Shown one piece after another: positions 55,391 to 64,000 of a stretch of DNA of 64,000 nt. How positions within the stretch are numbered: position 1 is the stretch's first letter; each line of letters opens with the position of its first letter. This DNA is from Bubalus kerabau (Eukaryota > Chordata > Mammalia > Artiodactyla > Bovidae): NCBI RefSeq assembly GCF_029407905.1, contig NC_073627.1, positions 123,765,697 through 123,829,696 of the forward strand. Direction: 5' to 3'. Made by a program: the position numbers and the translations under genes. Below the pieces are notes generated by a model, which ran no database searches, was not told the DNA's origin, and was given only the letters and a program-made list of their open reading frames with translations.

Positions 55391-57086
55391 TTCTCTCACT
55401 GACTGATTATAAATTTCTCAAGAACAACAAATTATCACTACTATCATGGAAGTCTCTTCCAGACTCCCCACATTAGACTTATCCCAAGACCACTTTCTTT
55501 TTTGATGATTCTAATTGCTAGGCAATTTTTAATTATATATGACTACTTTAGATTTGTGTGAAGAATAAGGATGAAATAAAATTTTAAACTCCTCCAGGAA
55601 GTAACTACTTCAATTCCTTTCATATTCAGGCAGCCTGAAGTACCCTATCAAGCATGGAGGTCTTTGGGCGAAGGAAGGCTAAATAATATCTATGGATGTG
55701 ACTGAGGATAAATGGTCACTGCTGTAAGCTTCCCAATCCAATGAAGAAGCCCATGGACACTATCTGTTGTTTTCCAACCATGGTAAATTCTGAATTCAGC
55801 CCCAAACGTTGTCAGTAAAAGACCATATACTCCCTTATCCATGGCCCCAGAAATCTCCTGTGGGTGACATGTTAGTTCTCTCACTCCTTGTTATATCCAC
55901 TGGCTGTCAGGAAAATACAAATGGAAGTCAGCCTCAAAAAGTTGCACAATATAAATGATTTTAACATTCTGTTTTGGTTTAATTTCAGAAGGTTCAAAAA
56001 CTTCATTTATTTCAGATTATTTTTAATATTTTGGCTCAGAGATTAATATTAAGTTTTTATCCCCTCTTTGTTTTCTTGATATTGCTTTCTCTAACCAGAC
56101 TATATTGGTTAAAACTCTAATTATAGAATAAAAGCATGGGTAAATTATTTTCAATATGGCTAAGACCAGACTAACTTCATAATAAAATTCTTTTTGTTAA
56201 TGAATTTAAAATAATCTTAATAGTGACTTTTCTATTGACAGTGATAACACAACACCATTGGAATTATAATGAGTTTATATTTTTTCTACACAAAGGAGAA
56301 AGTTAATATTGATAATGATTTACACTTTCCACAGATTTAACACAGACATATGAATAATTTTTAACAATTAGATTCTCCATAGAACATAATCTTACAGCAG
56401 AAAATATCTGTGCCATTGTAAGGGTGTAGGATGAACATCTACAGCATGAGATTGCCACTTCAAATGCTCATAGAATGAAAACTATTTGAGTTTGACCAAA
56501 AAAAAAAAAAAATCAGGATGAGTCAATCAGAAATCAACCAGCAGGTCTATAAACTATCAGAGTAGAGAAGAAAGTAAATGCAGATGTTAGAATTTGGAGG
56601 GGGGGGGCTAATTTGCATAAAATTTCCACCAATTTCTAGCAAGATGATTTTCATATTTTGAAGTTACAATACGAGGAAGGAAGAAATTTAGAGGCAACAA
56701 GAAATAAAGTAATATTGAAAAGCCAACCAAGTTTTCCACCTTTTTCAAGAGTCTCTTTTGCTTTTATTAATACATGCCTGCATTTTTTCTAGTTTTCATA
56801 CACATACACTCTCCATATTTATATTTATGTAGAGAGAGAAAAAGTGCATTATATATATGTCAGTTAAGTCAGAATGGTGGTTTTATAAAGATCAAAGATA
56901 TTCAGATACAGGCTTTTACATTCAAGTCATATATTATTGTAGTAAAGGAAATAAAAGGTGTTGATAAATTATTTTAATGCAAATTTTTTAGAAGATGAGC
57001 TATAAATAAGATTTTTCCATGGCTCATGGCGGGAGAGGGGAGGATTTTCTGAGAGCACAGGAGAAAGATGTAAAGTATTCTTGAAA
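55391..57086. other. Unassigned sequence
   Basis: AT-rich. A poly(A) run lies near 56500 and a short G run (nine or so) near 56597. No repeat or exon recognised. Confidence 0.45.
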
Positions 57087-57498
57087 TGAAAAATAAGGGT
57101 CAAAATTGTTAGGTAGTTAGAATAGGAAAAAGGAGTCCAGAATGGTGGTGGCTAAAAGACAAAGCAGGGGAAAAGCCCGCAAAAATAGAACAAAGAAAGG
57201 TCTGAGGACTGGAGTGAGAACCTCAGGTAAAACAAACAGCCCTCCTGGCTAGCCCAATTTACATAGGGCAGGCTCAGGGGGAGGAGAAAAAACATATAAA
57301 AAGAGGAGCCAAAATTAGGCCTCTCTTCTCTTCTCTTTGCTTCTTTTGGGTCTACCCACCCTTAAGCCTACAGGATGTATTTTCCTTTGCTTACCAAATA
57401 AAACTGAACTGTAACCAGGCTGTAACACTGGTCCGTTCATCACTTCAAACTTTTGCTGTGGCAAGACAAAATCGAGGAAATTACAAACTCCCCCGACA
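57087..57498 (+). mobile_element. Solo LTR-like element, ERV1-like
   Basis: About 412 bp from TGAAAAATAAGGG to CTCCCCCGACA, the TG..CA form. A TATA box (TATAAAA, 57295-57301) is followed by a C/T-rich start region and an AATAAA at 57397-57402, then a U5-like segment. The ~100-bp spacing from TATA box to poly(A) signal suits a short-R LTR. No primer site or viral gene follows, so it is solo or a remnant. Class is inferred from layout only. Confidence 0.6.
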
Positions 57499-57744
57499 AA
57501 ACTAAGGAAAAGGTGATATTCACTCTAGTTATAATCATGTAGAGGTCCAAAAACAGAGGTGACAGAAAGAAAATACTCCTAGCTTGCAAAAATGTCTGCA
57601 ACAGAGAAATAAGATATTTAATAAAAGAAAGTTGTTACCTTATTTGTTATTCATACATCAACTCATTCTCTAAAATATTACAGGTAATTCAAATAAATGC
57701 ACATAAAATTAATAAACAAGAATTAGGAGATTTATTCATTTAAA
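57499..57744. other. Unassigned sequence
   Basis: No primer site, gag or other repeat seen after the LTR. Confidence 0.45.
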
Positions 57745-57900
57745 AAATAAAAGTTTTGAGTATCTCACATGTGCCAAGCTAGTAAGGAAAAACAATTCTC
57801 TGCCTTCATGGAGTTTACTATCCAGTGTGAGAGACTCACAATATAGAAAAATACATAAACAAATTTGTAATGCTATGAGAAATATAAAACAGGAAAAAGA
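57745..57900 (-). mobile_element. L2 LINE 3'-end relic, antisense
   Basis: TGAGTATCTCACATGTGCCAAGC, TCTGCCTTCATGGAGTTTAC, TATCCAGTGTGAGAGAC and TAATGCTATGAGAAATATAAA follow the reversed L2 end ('TGAGCACCTACTATGTGCCAGGC..CTGCCCTCAAGGAGCTTAC'). Confidence 0.75.
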
Positions 57901-58897
57901 AAGAAGATTACTAGTGAAGGGCAACAGAATACGCTATCCCAAAATACAGCACTTCAACATATAGATTATTTTGAGCTGAAGGCAATTGAGAATCAAGAGA
58001 TACAGAAAGAAGCCTTCCTAGAGCTTCCCTTATATGACAAAAAGCAGCAACTTTTGAGAAACAAGCACTGCCTGCCATAAAGCCCCTCTCCCAGGACACT
58101 TTTACAGCCATGAAGATGACTGAAAGTCGGCACCAGAAAAGTCATACACAAACAAGTCTTACTAAAATGACCCTTATCTCTCATCACTTTCCTCCATATA
58201 CCTACCCTTCCCATAATCGGTTGCCCTTGGAAGCCTGAAACTTTTTTCCTTTGTCTTGTCACATTTTCAAAATTTATTTCTGTTTATTACAAATGTATAT
58301 AAGCCCTCAGGCCTAGCTATCTCTTTGTTCTCCATTTCTTTTCTAGGTATGCCAACATGTCAAGTAAAAAGTTAATATTAATATTATTTTTTTCATACCT
58401 TTTCTCCTGTCTTTTTGTCAGTCTAATTTGTATGGCCCCAGCTGGAGACTGAAGAGAATAGAGGAAAACTTTTTTACCCTTCCCTACACTGGATAGGGGA
58501 AGACATGCTATTTTAGATACATCGGTCAAAGAATGCCATTTTCAAGAAGTAGTTTTTAAGAGACTTGAACTAAACACGGAAATGGCTTTGAATATATCAT
58601 GGAGTCTGAATGGATGGGGGTCTTACATGGTAGCTTAGGGCTTACAGAAAGTTCCCAGAGGCCCTAGTGGAAACTGCAAAGCCTCTGAAGAATTAGCTTC
58701 AAAACACACATAATTTCACTTCCACCTCATTCTAGTCAACAAGCAATTAAGGCCAGCCTAGATTCAAGGGGAGGAGAATTAGTCCCCACTCCTCAATGGC
58801 AGAAGTAGCAAGAATGTGTAGCCATCCTTAATCCTTCAGAGTTGTGCAAAAGTTTCTAATCAGGTGACATATCTTTCAATAAAGCAAAGGTCTACAT
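57901..58897. other. Unassigned sequence
   Basis: No named repeat. AAATGTATATAAGCCCTCAGGCC near 58290 is TATA-like and may belong to another old LTR. Confidence 0.42.
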
Positions 58898-59128
58898 CAA
58901 GGGTCAGCAAATTATGCCTAAGCAGAAAACAGCCAGCAGGCCTAATCCACCTTTGCTTTGTAAATAAAGTTCTACTGGAACACAGGAGTACCCATCATTT
59001 ACAAATTGTCATCTATGGCTGCTTTTATCCTTCAAGGGCAGAGTCAAATAACTGCAATAGACTTCAAGGCCTTCAAAGATTAAAATGTTTACTATCTGAC
59101 CTTTAGAGCAACAGTTTGCTGAGCCCAG
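58898..59128. mobile_element. hAT-type non-autonomous DNA transposon
   Basis: CAAGGGTCAGCAAATTATG at the left and ACAGTTTGCTGAGCCCAG at the right form degraded inverted ends. The interior contains TAAATAAAGTTCTACTGGAACAC, CTATGGCTGCTTTTATCC and TTTACTATCTGACC, the body of a widespread mammalian hAT (Charlie-type) element. No transposase. Confidence 0.8.
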
Positions 59129-61702
59129 TTCTCAGGAAAGTAATCATGTCACTTAGATCTCTAGCAATTTTATTTTCAATCTTGGCTACAGATCCCTAGA
59201 AATAATTAACTAGACTTTGAGTAAATTCAAGTTCGGTTCAGTTCAGTTCAGTCGCTCAGTCGTATCCGACTCTTTGTGACCCCATGCACTGCAGCACGCC
59301 AGGCCTCCCTGTCCAACACCAACTCCCAAAGTTTACTCAAACTCATGTTCATCCCATCAGTGATGCCACCCAACCACCTCATCCTCTGTCGAACCCTTCT
59401 GCTCCTGCCTTCTATCTTTCCCAGCATCAGGGTCTTTTCCAATGAGTCAGTTATTCACATCAGGTGACCAAAGTCCTGGAGCTTCAGTTTCAGCATCAAT
59501 CCTTCCAATGAATATTCAGGACTTATTTCTTTTAGGATTGACTGGATGGATCTCCTTGCAGTCCAAGGGACTCTCAAGAGTCTCCTGCAACATCACAGTT
59601 AGAAAGCATCAATTCTTCGGCACTCAGCTTTCTTTATAGTCCAACTCTCACATCCATATGTGACTACTGGAAAAACCATAGCCTTGACTAGACAGACCAT
59701 TCTCAGCAATGTCTCTGCTTTTTAATATGCTGTCTAGGTTGGTCATAGCTTTTCTTCCATGGAGAAAGCATCTTTTCATTTCATGGCTGCAGTCATCCTC
59801 TGTACTGATTTTGTAGCCCAAAAAAATAAAGTCTGTAACTGTCTCCATTGTTTCCCTGTCTATTAAGTGACGGGACCAGAAGCCATGATCTTAGTTTTCT
59901 GAATGCTGAGTTTTAAGCCAACTTTTCACTCTCCTCTTTCATTTTCATCAAGAGGCTCTTTAGTTCTTCTTCTCTTTCATCCATAAAGGTGGTGTCATCT
60001 GCATATATGAAGTTATTGATATGTCTCCCAGCAATCGTGATTCCAGCTTGTGCTTCATCCAATCCAGCATTTCTCATGATGTACTTTGCATGTAAGTTAA
60101 ATAAGAAGGGTGATAATATACAGCCTTGATGTACTCCTTTCCCAATTTGGAACCAGTCTGTTGTTCCATGTCCAGTTCTAACCATTACTTCCTGACTTCA
60201 TACAGATTTCTCAAGAGGCAGGTCAGGTGGTCTGATATTCCCATCTCTTTAAGCATTTTCCAGACTTTGTTGTAGTCCACACAATGAAAGGCTTTGGCAT
60301 AGTCAATACAGCAGAAATAGATGTTTTTCTGGAACTTTCTTATTTTTTCAATGATCCAGCAGATGTTGGCAATTTGATTTCTGGTTCCTCTGCTTTTTCT
60401 AAATCCAGCTTGAACATCTGGAAGTTCACGGTTCACATACTGTCAAAATCTGGCTTGGAGACTTTTGAGCGTTACTTTGCTAGCATGTGAAATGAGTGCA
60501 ATTGTGTGGTAGTTTGAGCATTCTTTGGCATTGCCTTTCTTTGGGATTGCAATGAAAACTAACTTTTTCCAGTCCTGTGGCCACTGCTGAGTTTTCTAAA
60601 TTTGCTGGCATATGAAGTGGAGCACTTTAACAGCATCATCTTTTAGGATTTGAAATAGCACAGCCATAATTCCATCACCTCCGCTAGCTTTGTTCGTAGT
60701 GATGCTTCCTAAGGCCCACTTGATTTCCCATTCCAGGATGTCTGGCTGTAGGTGAGTGATCACACCATCGTGGTTATCTGGGTCATGAAGATCGTTTTTG
60801 TATAGTTCTTCTGTGTATGCTGCCAACTCTTCTTAATATCTTCTGCTTCTGTTAGGTCTATACCATTTCTGTCCTTTATTGTGCCCATTTTCTCATTAAA
60901 TATTTCCTTCATATCTCTAATTTTCTTGAAGAGATCTCTGTCTTTCCCATTCTATGGTTTTCCTCTATTTCTTTGCACTGATCACTGAGGAAGGCTTTCT
61001 TATCTCTCCTTGCTATTCTTTGGAACTCTGCATTCAAATGGGGATATCTTTCCTTTTCTCCTTTGCCTTTCACTTCTCTTCTTTTCACAGCTATTTGTAA
61101 GGCCTCCTCAGACAACCATTTTGCCTTTTTGCATTTCCTTTTCTTGGGGATGGTCTTGATCACTGACTCCTGTACAATGTCATGAACTTCTGTCCATAGT
61201 TCTTCAGGCACTCTCTCTATCAGATCTAATCCTTTGAATCTATTTTTCAGTTCCACTGCATAATCGTAGGTACTTGATTTAGGTCATACCTGAATGGTCT
61301 AGTGGTTTTCCCTGCTTTCTTCAATTTAAGTCTGAATTGGCAATCAGGAGTTCATGATCAGAGCCACAGTCAGCTCCCAGTCTTGTTTTTGCTGACTGTA
61401 TAGAGCTTCTCCATCTTTGGCTAAAAAGAATATAATCAATCTGATTTCAGTATTGACCGTCTGGTGATGTCTAGAGTTCTCCCTTATATTGTTGGAAGAG
61501 GGTGTTTGCTATGACCAGTGTGTTCTCTTGGCAAAATTCTGTCAGCCTTTGATCTGCTTCATTTTGTACTCCAAAGCCAAATGTGCCTGTTATTCTAGGT
61601 ATCTCTTGATACCTAGATTTCCTTCTTTTGCATTCCAGTCCCCTATAATGAAAAGGATATCTTTTTTGGTGGTTAGTTCTAGAAAGTCTTGTAGGTCTTC
61701 AT

Positions 61703-62818
61703 CAGTTTAGTTCAGTTGCTCAGTCATGTCCGACTCTTTGCGACCCCATGAATCTCAGCATGCCAGGCCTCCCTGTCCATCACCAACTCCCGGAGTTCAC
61801 TCAGACCCACGTCCATCAAGTCAGTGATACCATCCAGCCATCTCATCCTCTGTCGTCCCCTTCTCCTCTTGCCCCCAATCCCTCCCAGCATCAGAGTCTT
61901 TTCCAATGAGTCAACTCTTCGCATGAGGTGGCCAAAGGACTGGAGTTTCAGCTTCAGCATCATTCCCTCCAAAGAAATCCTAGGGCTGATCTCCTTCAGA
62001 ATGGACTGGTTGGATCTCCTTGCAGTCCAAGGGACTCTCAAGAGTCTTCTCCAACACCACAGTTCAAAAGCATCAATTCTTCGGCGCTCAGCCTTCTTCA
62101 CAGTCCAACTCTCACATCCATACATGACCACTGGAAAAACCATAGCCTTGACTAGACGGACCTTTGTTGGCAAAGTAATGTCTCTGCTTTTCAATATGCT
62201 TTCTAGGTTGGTCATAACTTTCCTTCTAAGGAGTAAGCGTCTTCTAATTTCATGGCTGCAGTCACCATCTGCAGTGATTTTGGAGCCCCAAAAAATAAAG
62301 TTTGATACTGTTTCCACTATTTCCCCATCTATTTCCCATGAAGTGATGGGACCAGATGCCATGATCTTCATTTTCTGAATGTTGAGCTTTAATCCAACTT
62401 TTTCACTCTCCACTTTCACTTTCATCAAGAGGCTTTTGAGTTCCTCTTCACTTTCTGCCATAAGGGTGGTGTCATCTGCATATCTGAGGTGATTGATATT
62501 TCTCCCGGCAATCTTGATTCCAGCTTGTGTTTCTTCCAGTCCAGCATTTCTCATGATGTACTCTGCATAGAAGTTAAATAAGGAGGGTGACAATATACAG
62601 TCTTGACGTACTCCTTTTCCTATTTGGAACCAGTCTGTTGTTCCATGTCGAGTTCTAACTATTGCTTCCTGACCTGCATACAGATTTCTCAAGAGGCAGG
62701 TCAGGTGGTCTAGTATTCCCATCTCTTTCAGAATTTTCCACAGTTTATTGTGATGCACACAGTCAAAGGCTTTGGCATAGCCAATAAACCAGAAATAGAT
62801 GTTTTTCTGGAACTCTCT
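61703..62818 (-). mobile_element. BovB LINE, 1.1 kb, nested in another BovB
   Basis: CAGTTTAGTTCAGTTGCTCAG at the 3' end to CTGGAACTCTCTT at the 5' truncation. Target duplication GTAGGTCTTCAT at 61691-61702 and 62854-62865. Between 62819 and 62853 lies a 10-bp-periodic filler. Many CpGs and a long open frame show that it is much younger than its host BovB. Confidence 0.95.
61724..62758 (-). pseudogene. BovB reverse transcriptase, C-terminal 344 residues, open
   Basis: The longest element-derived open frame in the window. It covers RT palm to C-terminus: motif B-like KGVRQDCILSPSLFN, motif C RYADDTTLM (62471-62482), GLKLNIQKMKIM, the DCSHEI block, the WTARRSNQSILKEISP block and a basic GGIGGKRRRGRQRMRW stretch near the end. 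The same frame extends upstream to IGYAKAFDCVHH, where other copies read IDYAKAFDCVDH, so the motif A catalytic aspartate appears replaced by glycine and the motif B glycine by aspartate. The endonuclease is missing by truncation. It cannot retrotranspose by itself. Confidence 0.87.
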
Positions 62819-63285
62819 TCATAGAACTTTATAGAAGTTCATAGACCTTCATAGTAGGTCTTCATAGAACCGTTCAAATTCAGCTTCTTCAGCATTACTG
62901 GTCAGGGCATAGACTTGGATTACTGTGATATTGAATGGTTTGCCTTGGAAATGAATAGAGATCATTCTGTCATTTTTGAGATTGCATCCAAGTACTGCAT
63001 TTTGGATTCTTTTGTTGACTATGATGGCTACTCCATTTCTTTAAGCAATTCCTGCCCACAGTAGTAGATATAATGGTCATCTGAGTTAAATTCACCCATT
63101 TCAGTCCATTTTAGTTTGCTGATTTCTAAAGTGTCGATGTTCACTCTTGCCATCTCCTGTTTGACGGCTTCCAGTTTGCCTTGATTCATGAACCTAACAT
63201 TCTAGGTTCCTATGCAATATTGCTCTTTACAACATTGGACTTTACATCTACCACCAGTCACATCCACAACTGGGTGTTGTTTTTA

Positions 63286-63662
63286 CTTTCACTCCAGAGT
63301 TCAGGAAGACTTTTTAAATGAAAACTGATACCCAGCAGAAACCATGTCCCTCAATAAAGATAAATACGTTGAACCAAATCACACCAAACCAGATGCTAGC
63401 TGAGACAGAAGTGGGAAAAAAGGTCCTCTTCACACCACCCATTCTGGACAGCCAATCCATTATCACCACTTCAAAGGTTAAGGAGCTGAAAAATATTTCA
63501 AGTCTTAAAAAAATAAATTGCATTTCTTCTGCAGATTGGATATTTAACTCATAGTAAACGCTCAGGTGCTTACACCCTTTTAGTGATATCCCAGAGAGGA
63601 GACCTATATCTACTTCAAGACATGTGTCGTCTCTAAAACAATGCAACATTGGCTAATATAAA
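63286..63662. other. Unassigned sequence
   Basis: No repeat or exon recognised. Overlapping frames on both strands (63314-63649) have no signature. Confidence 0.45.
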
Positions 63663-63672
63663 ATCTTAACCA

Positions 63673-63947
63673 GGACTTCTCTGCCAATGCAGGGGACACA
63701 GATTTGATCCCTGCCTGTGACGATCTCACATGCTATGCAGCAACTGGAGCTTTGGAGCCCGCATGCTGCAACTACTGAAGGCCATGTGGCTGGAGACCGT
63801 GCTCCCCAACAAGAGAAGCCACTGCAAAGAGAAGCCTGTGCATCTCCAAAAAAATAGCCCCTGCATCTAGAGAAAGCCTGAGAGCAGCAACCAAAATTCA
63901 GCACAGCCAAAAGTAAATAAGTAAACATTTTTAAAAGAAATAAAAAC
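63673..63947 (+). mobile_element. CHR-type tRNA-derived SINE (long form)
   Basis: GGACTTCTCTGCCAATGCAGGGG.. with a long body (CATGCTGCAACTACTGAAGG, CAACAAGAGAAGCCAC, AGAGAAAGCCTGAGAGC) and an A-rich AAGTAAATAAGTAAAC tail. About 25 bp of the tRNA-like head, including the A-box region, are deleted after GGACTTC. The B box is mutated (GATTTGATCCC). Perfect 10-bp duplication ATCTTAACCA at 63663-63672 and 63948-63957. Confidence 0.93.
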
Positions 63948-64000
63948 ATCTTAACCATTGGAGGTGTTTGCCATGATGTCTCTTTGGCATACTTCCCCAT

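Larger units (their letters stand above)
59226..63285 (-). mobile_element. BovB LINE, ~2.9 kb, antisense, split by a second BovB
   Basis: The longest BovB here: 3' end at 59226 (GTTCGGTTCAGTTCAG..), YADD on the minus strand at 59994-60005, RT fingers near 60500-60830, a linker with a 115-residue open stretch at 60909-61256, then endonuclease. It is broken at 61702 by the inner BovB and resumes at 62866 (AGAACCGTTCAAATTC) to ~63285, still short of the 5' end. Many stops. A weak flanking match (AGACTTTGAGTAAAT 59211 / AGACTTTTTAAATG 63308) may be the target duplication. Confidence 0.93.

Noticed and set aside
61824..62378. 184-residue plus-strand frame, with similar ones at 46192, 52512 and 9302
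   Set aside because: Antisense shadow of the BovB RT ORF. The same shadow recurs in each antisense BovB copy.
63653..64000. 115-residue frame at the right edge
   Set aside because: Mostly antisense CHR SINE translation running off the window.
1..64000. CRISPR array, phage, operon or other prokaryote-style system
   Set aside because: The repeats are dispersed eukaryotic retrotransposons with target duplications. There are no regularly spaced direct repeats and no operonic ORFs; the ruminant SINEs and LINEs fix the origin.

Overview
The window is mammalian nuclear DNA from a ruminant, most likely a bovid (cattle-like; sheep or goat cannot be excluded by eye). The diagnosis comes from its repeats: BovB (RTE-clade) LINEs ending in ACTGA tails, Bov-A2 dimer SINEs, Bov-tA SINEs (tRNA-like head on a Bov-A body), L1 3' ends of the bovine type, CHR-type cetartiodactyl SINEs, a mariner-type MITE, and older pan-mammalian MIR, L2, L1M, MER5/hAT, Tigger and LTR remnants. 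I recognise no host protein-coding exon, tRNA, rRNA or CRISPR array. All recognisable coding sequence is retrotransposon-derived and broken. The window reads as intergenic or deep intronic sequence.

Layout. 1-835: 3' part of a BovB. 0.8-5.1 kb: mostly unassigned, with an L2 relic and a CHR SINE. 5.1-10.9 kb: dense nest in which an old antisense L1 is split by a 5'-inverted BovB, two Bov-tA SINEs sharing the same target repeat, another BovB and a Bov-A2. This is followed by a larger BovB that itself contains a Bov-A2 and an antisense BovB, abutting an antisense class II-like ERV LTR with a leader and a primer-site-like match. 10.9-15.7 kb: L1 remnants, old and young, with SINEs. 15.7-26.9 kb: sparse, with LTR, MER5, MIR, L2, BovB and SINE pieces. 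26.97-28.17 kb: young L1 insertion with perfect target duplication and an open ORF2 C-terminus. 30.7-32.9 kb and 38.8-40.1 kb: 5'-truncated BovB copies with target duplications. 36.8-38.7 kb: Tigger remnant, old L1, and a cetartiodactyl L1 tail hosting two SINEs. 44-47.7 kb: old L1 with a mariner MITE, a second 5'-inverted BovB, and a diverged duplicated block whose second copy contains a Bov-A2. 50-51.5 kb: SINE within L1 tail within older L1. 54.1-54.4 kb: mariner MITE split by a CHR SINE. 57.1-57.5 kb: solo LTR-like element. 58.9-59.1 kb: hAT-type element. 59.2-63.3 kb: the longest BovB, split by a younger BovB with the best-preserved RT frame in the window and an unusual 10-bp-periodic junction.

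How the parts relate. BovB and L1 are autonomous elements whose machinery mobilises the SINEs: Bov-A and Bov-tA share the BovB 3' end. The nesting order gives a relative chronology from MIR/L2/L1M/DNA transposons, through CHR SINEs and cetartiodactyl L1, to BovB, Bov-tA and Bov-A2. No new functional system is evident. The points of interest are insertion mechanics: same-site serial insertion, twin priming of BovB, junction filler, premature 3' end formation, and a local duplication.
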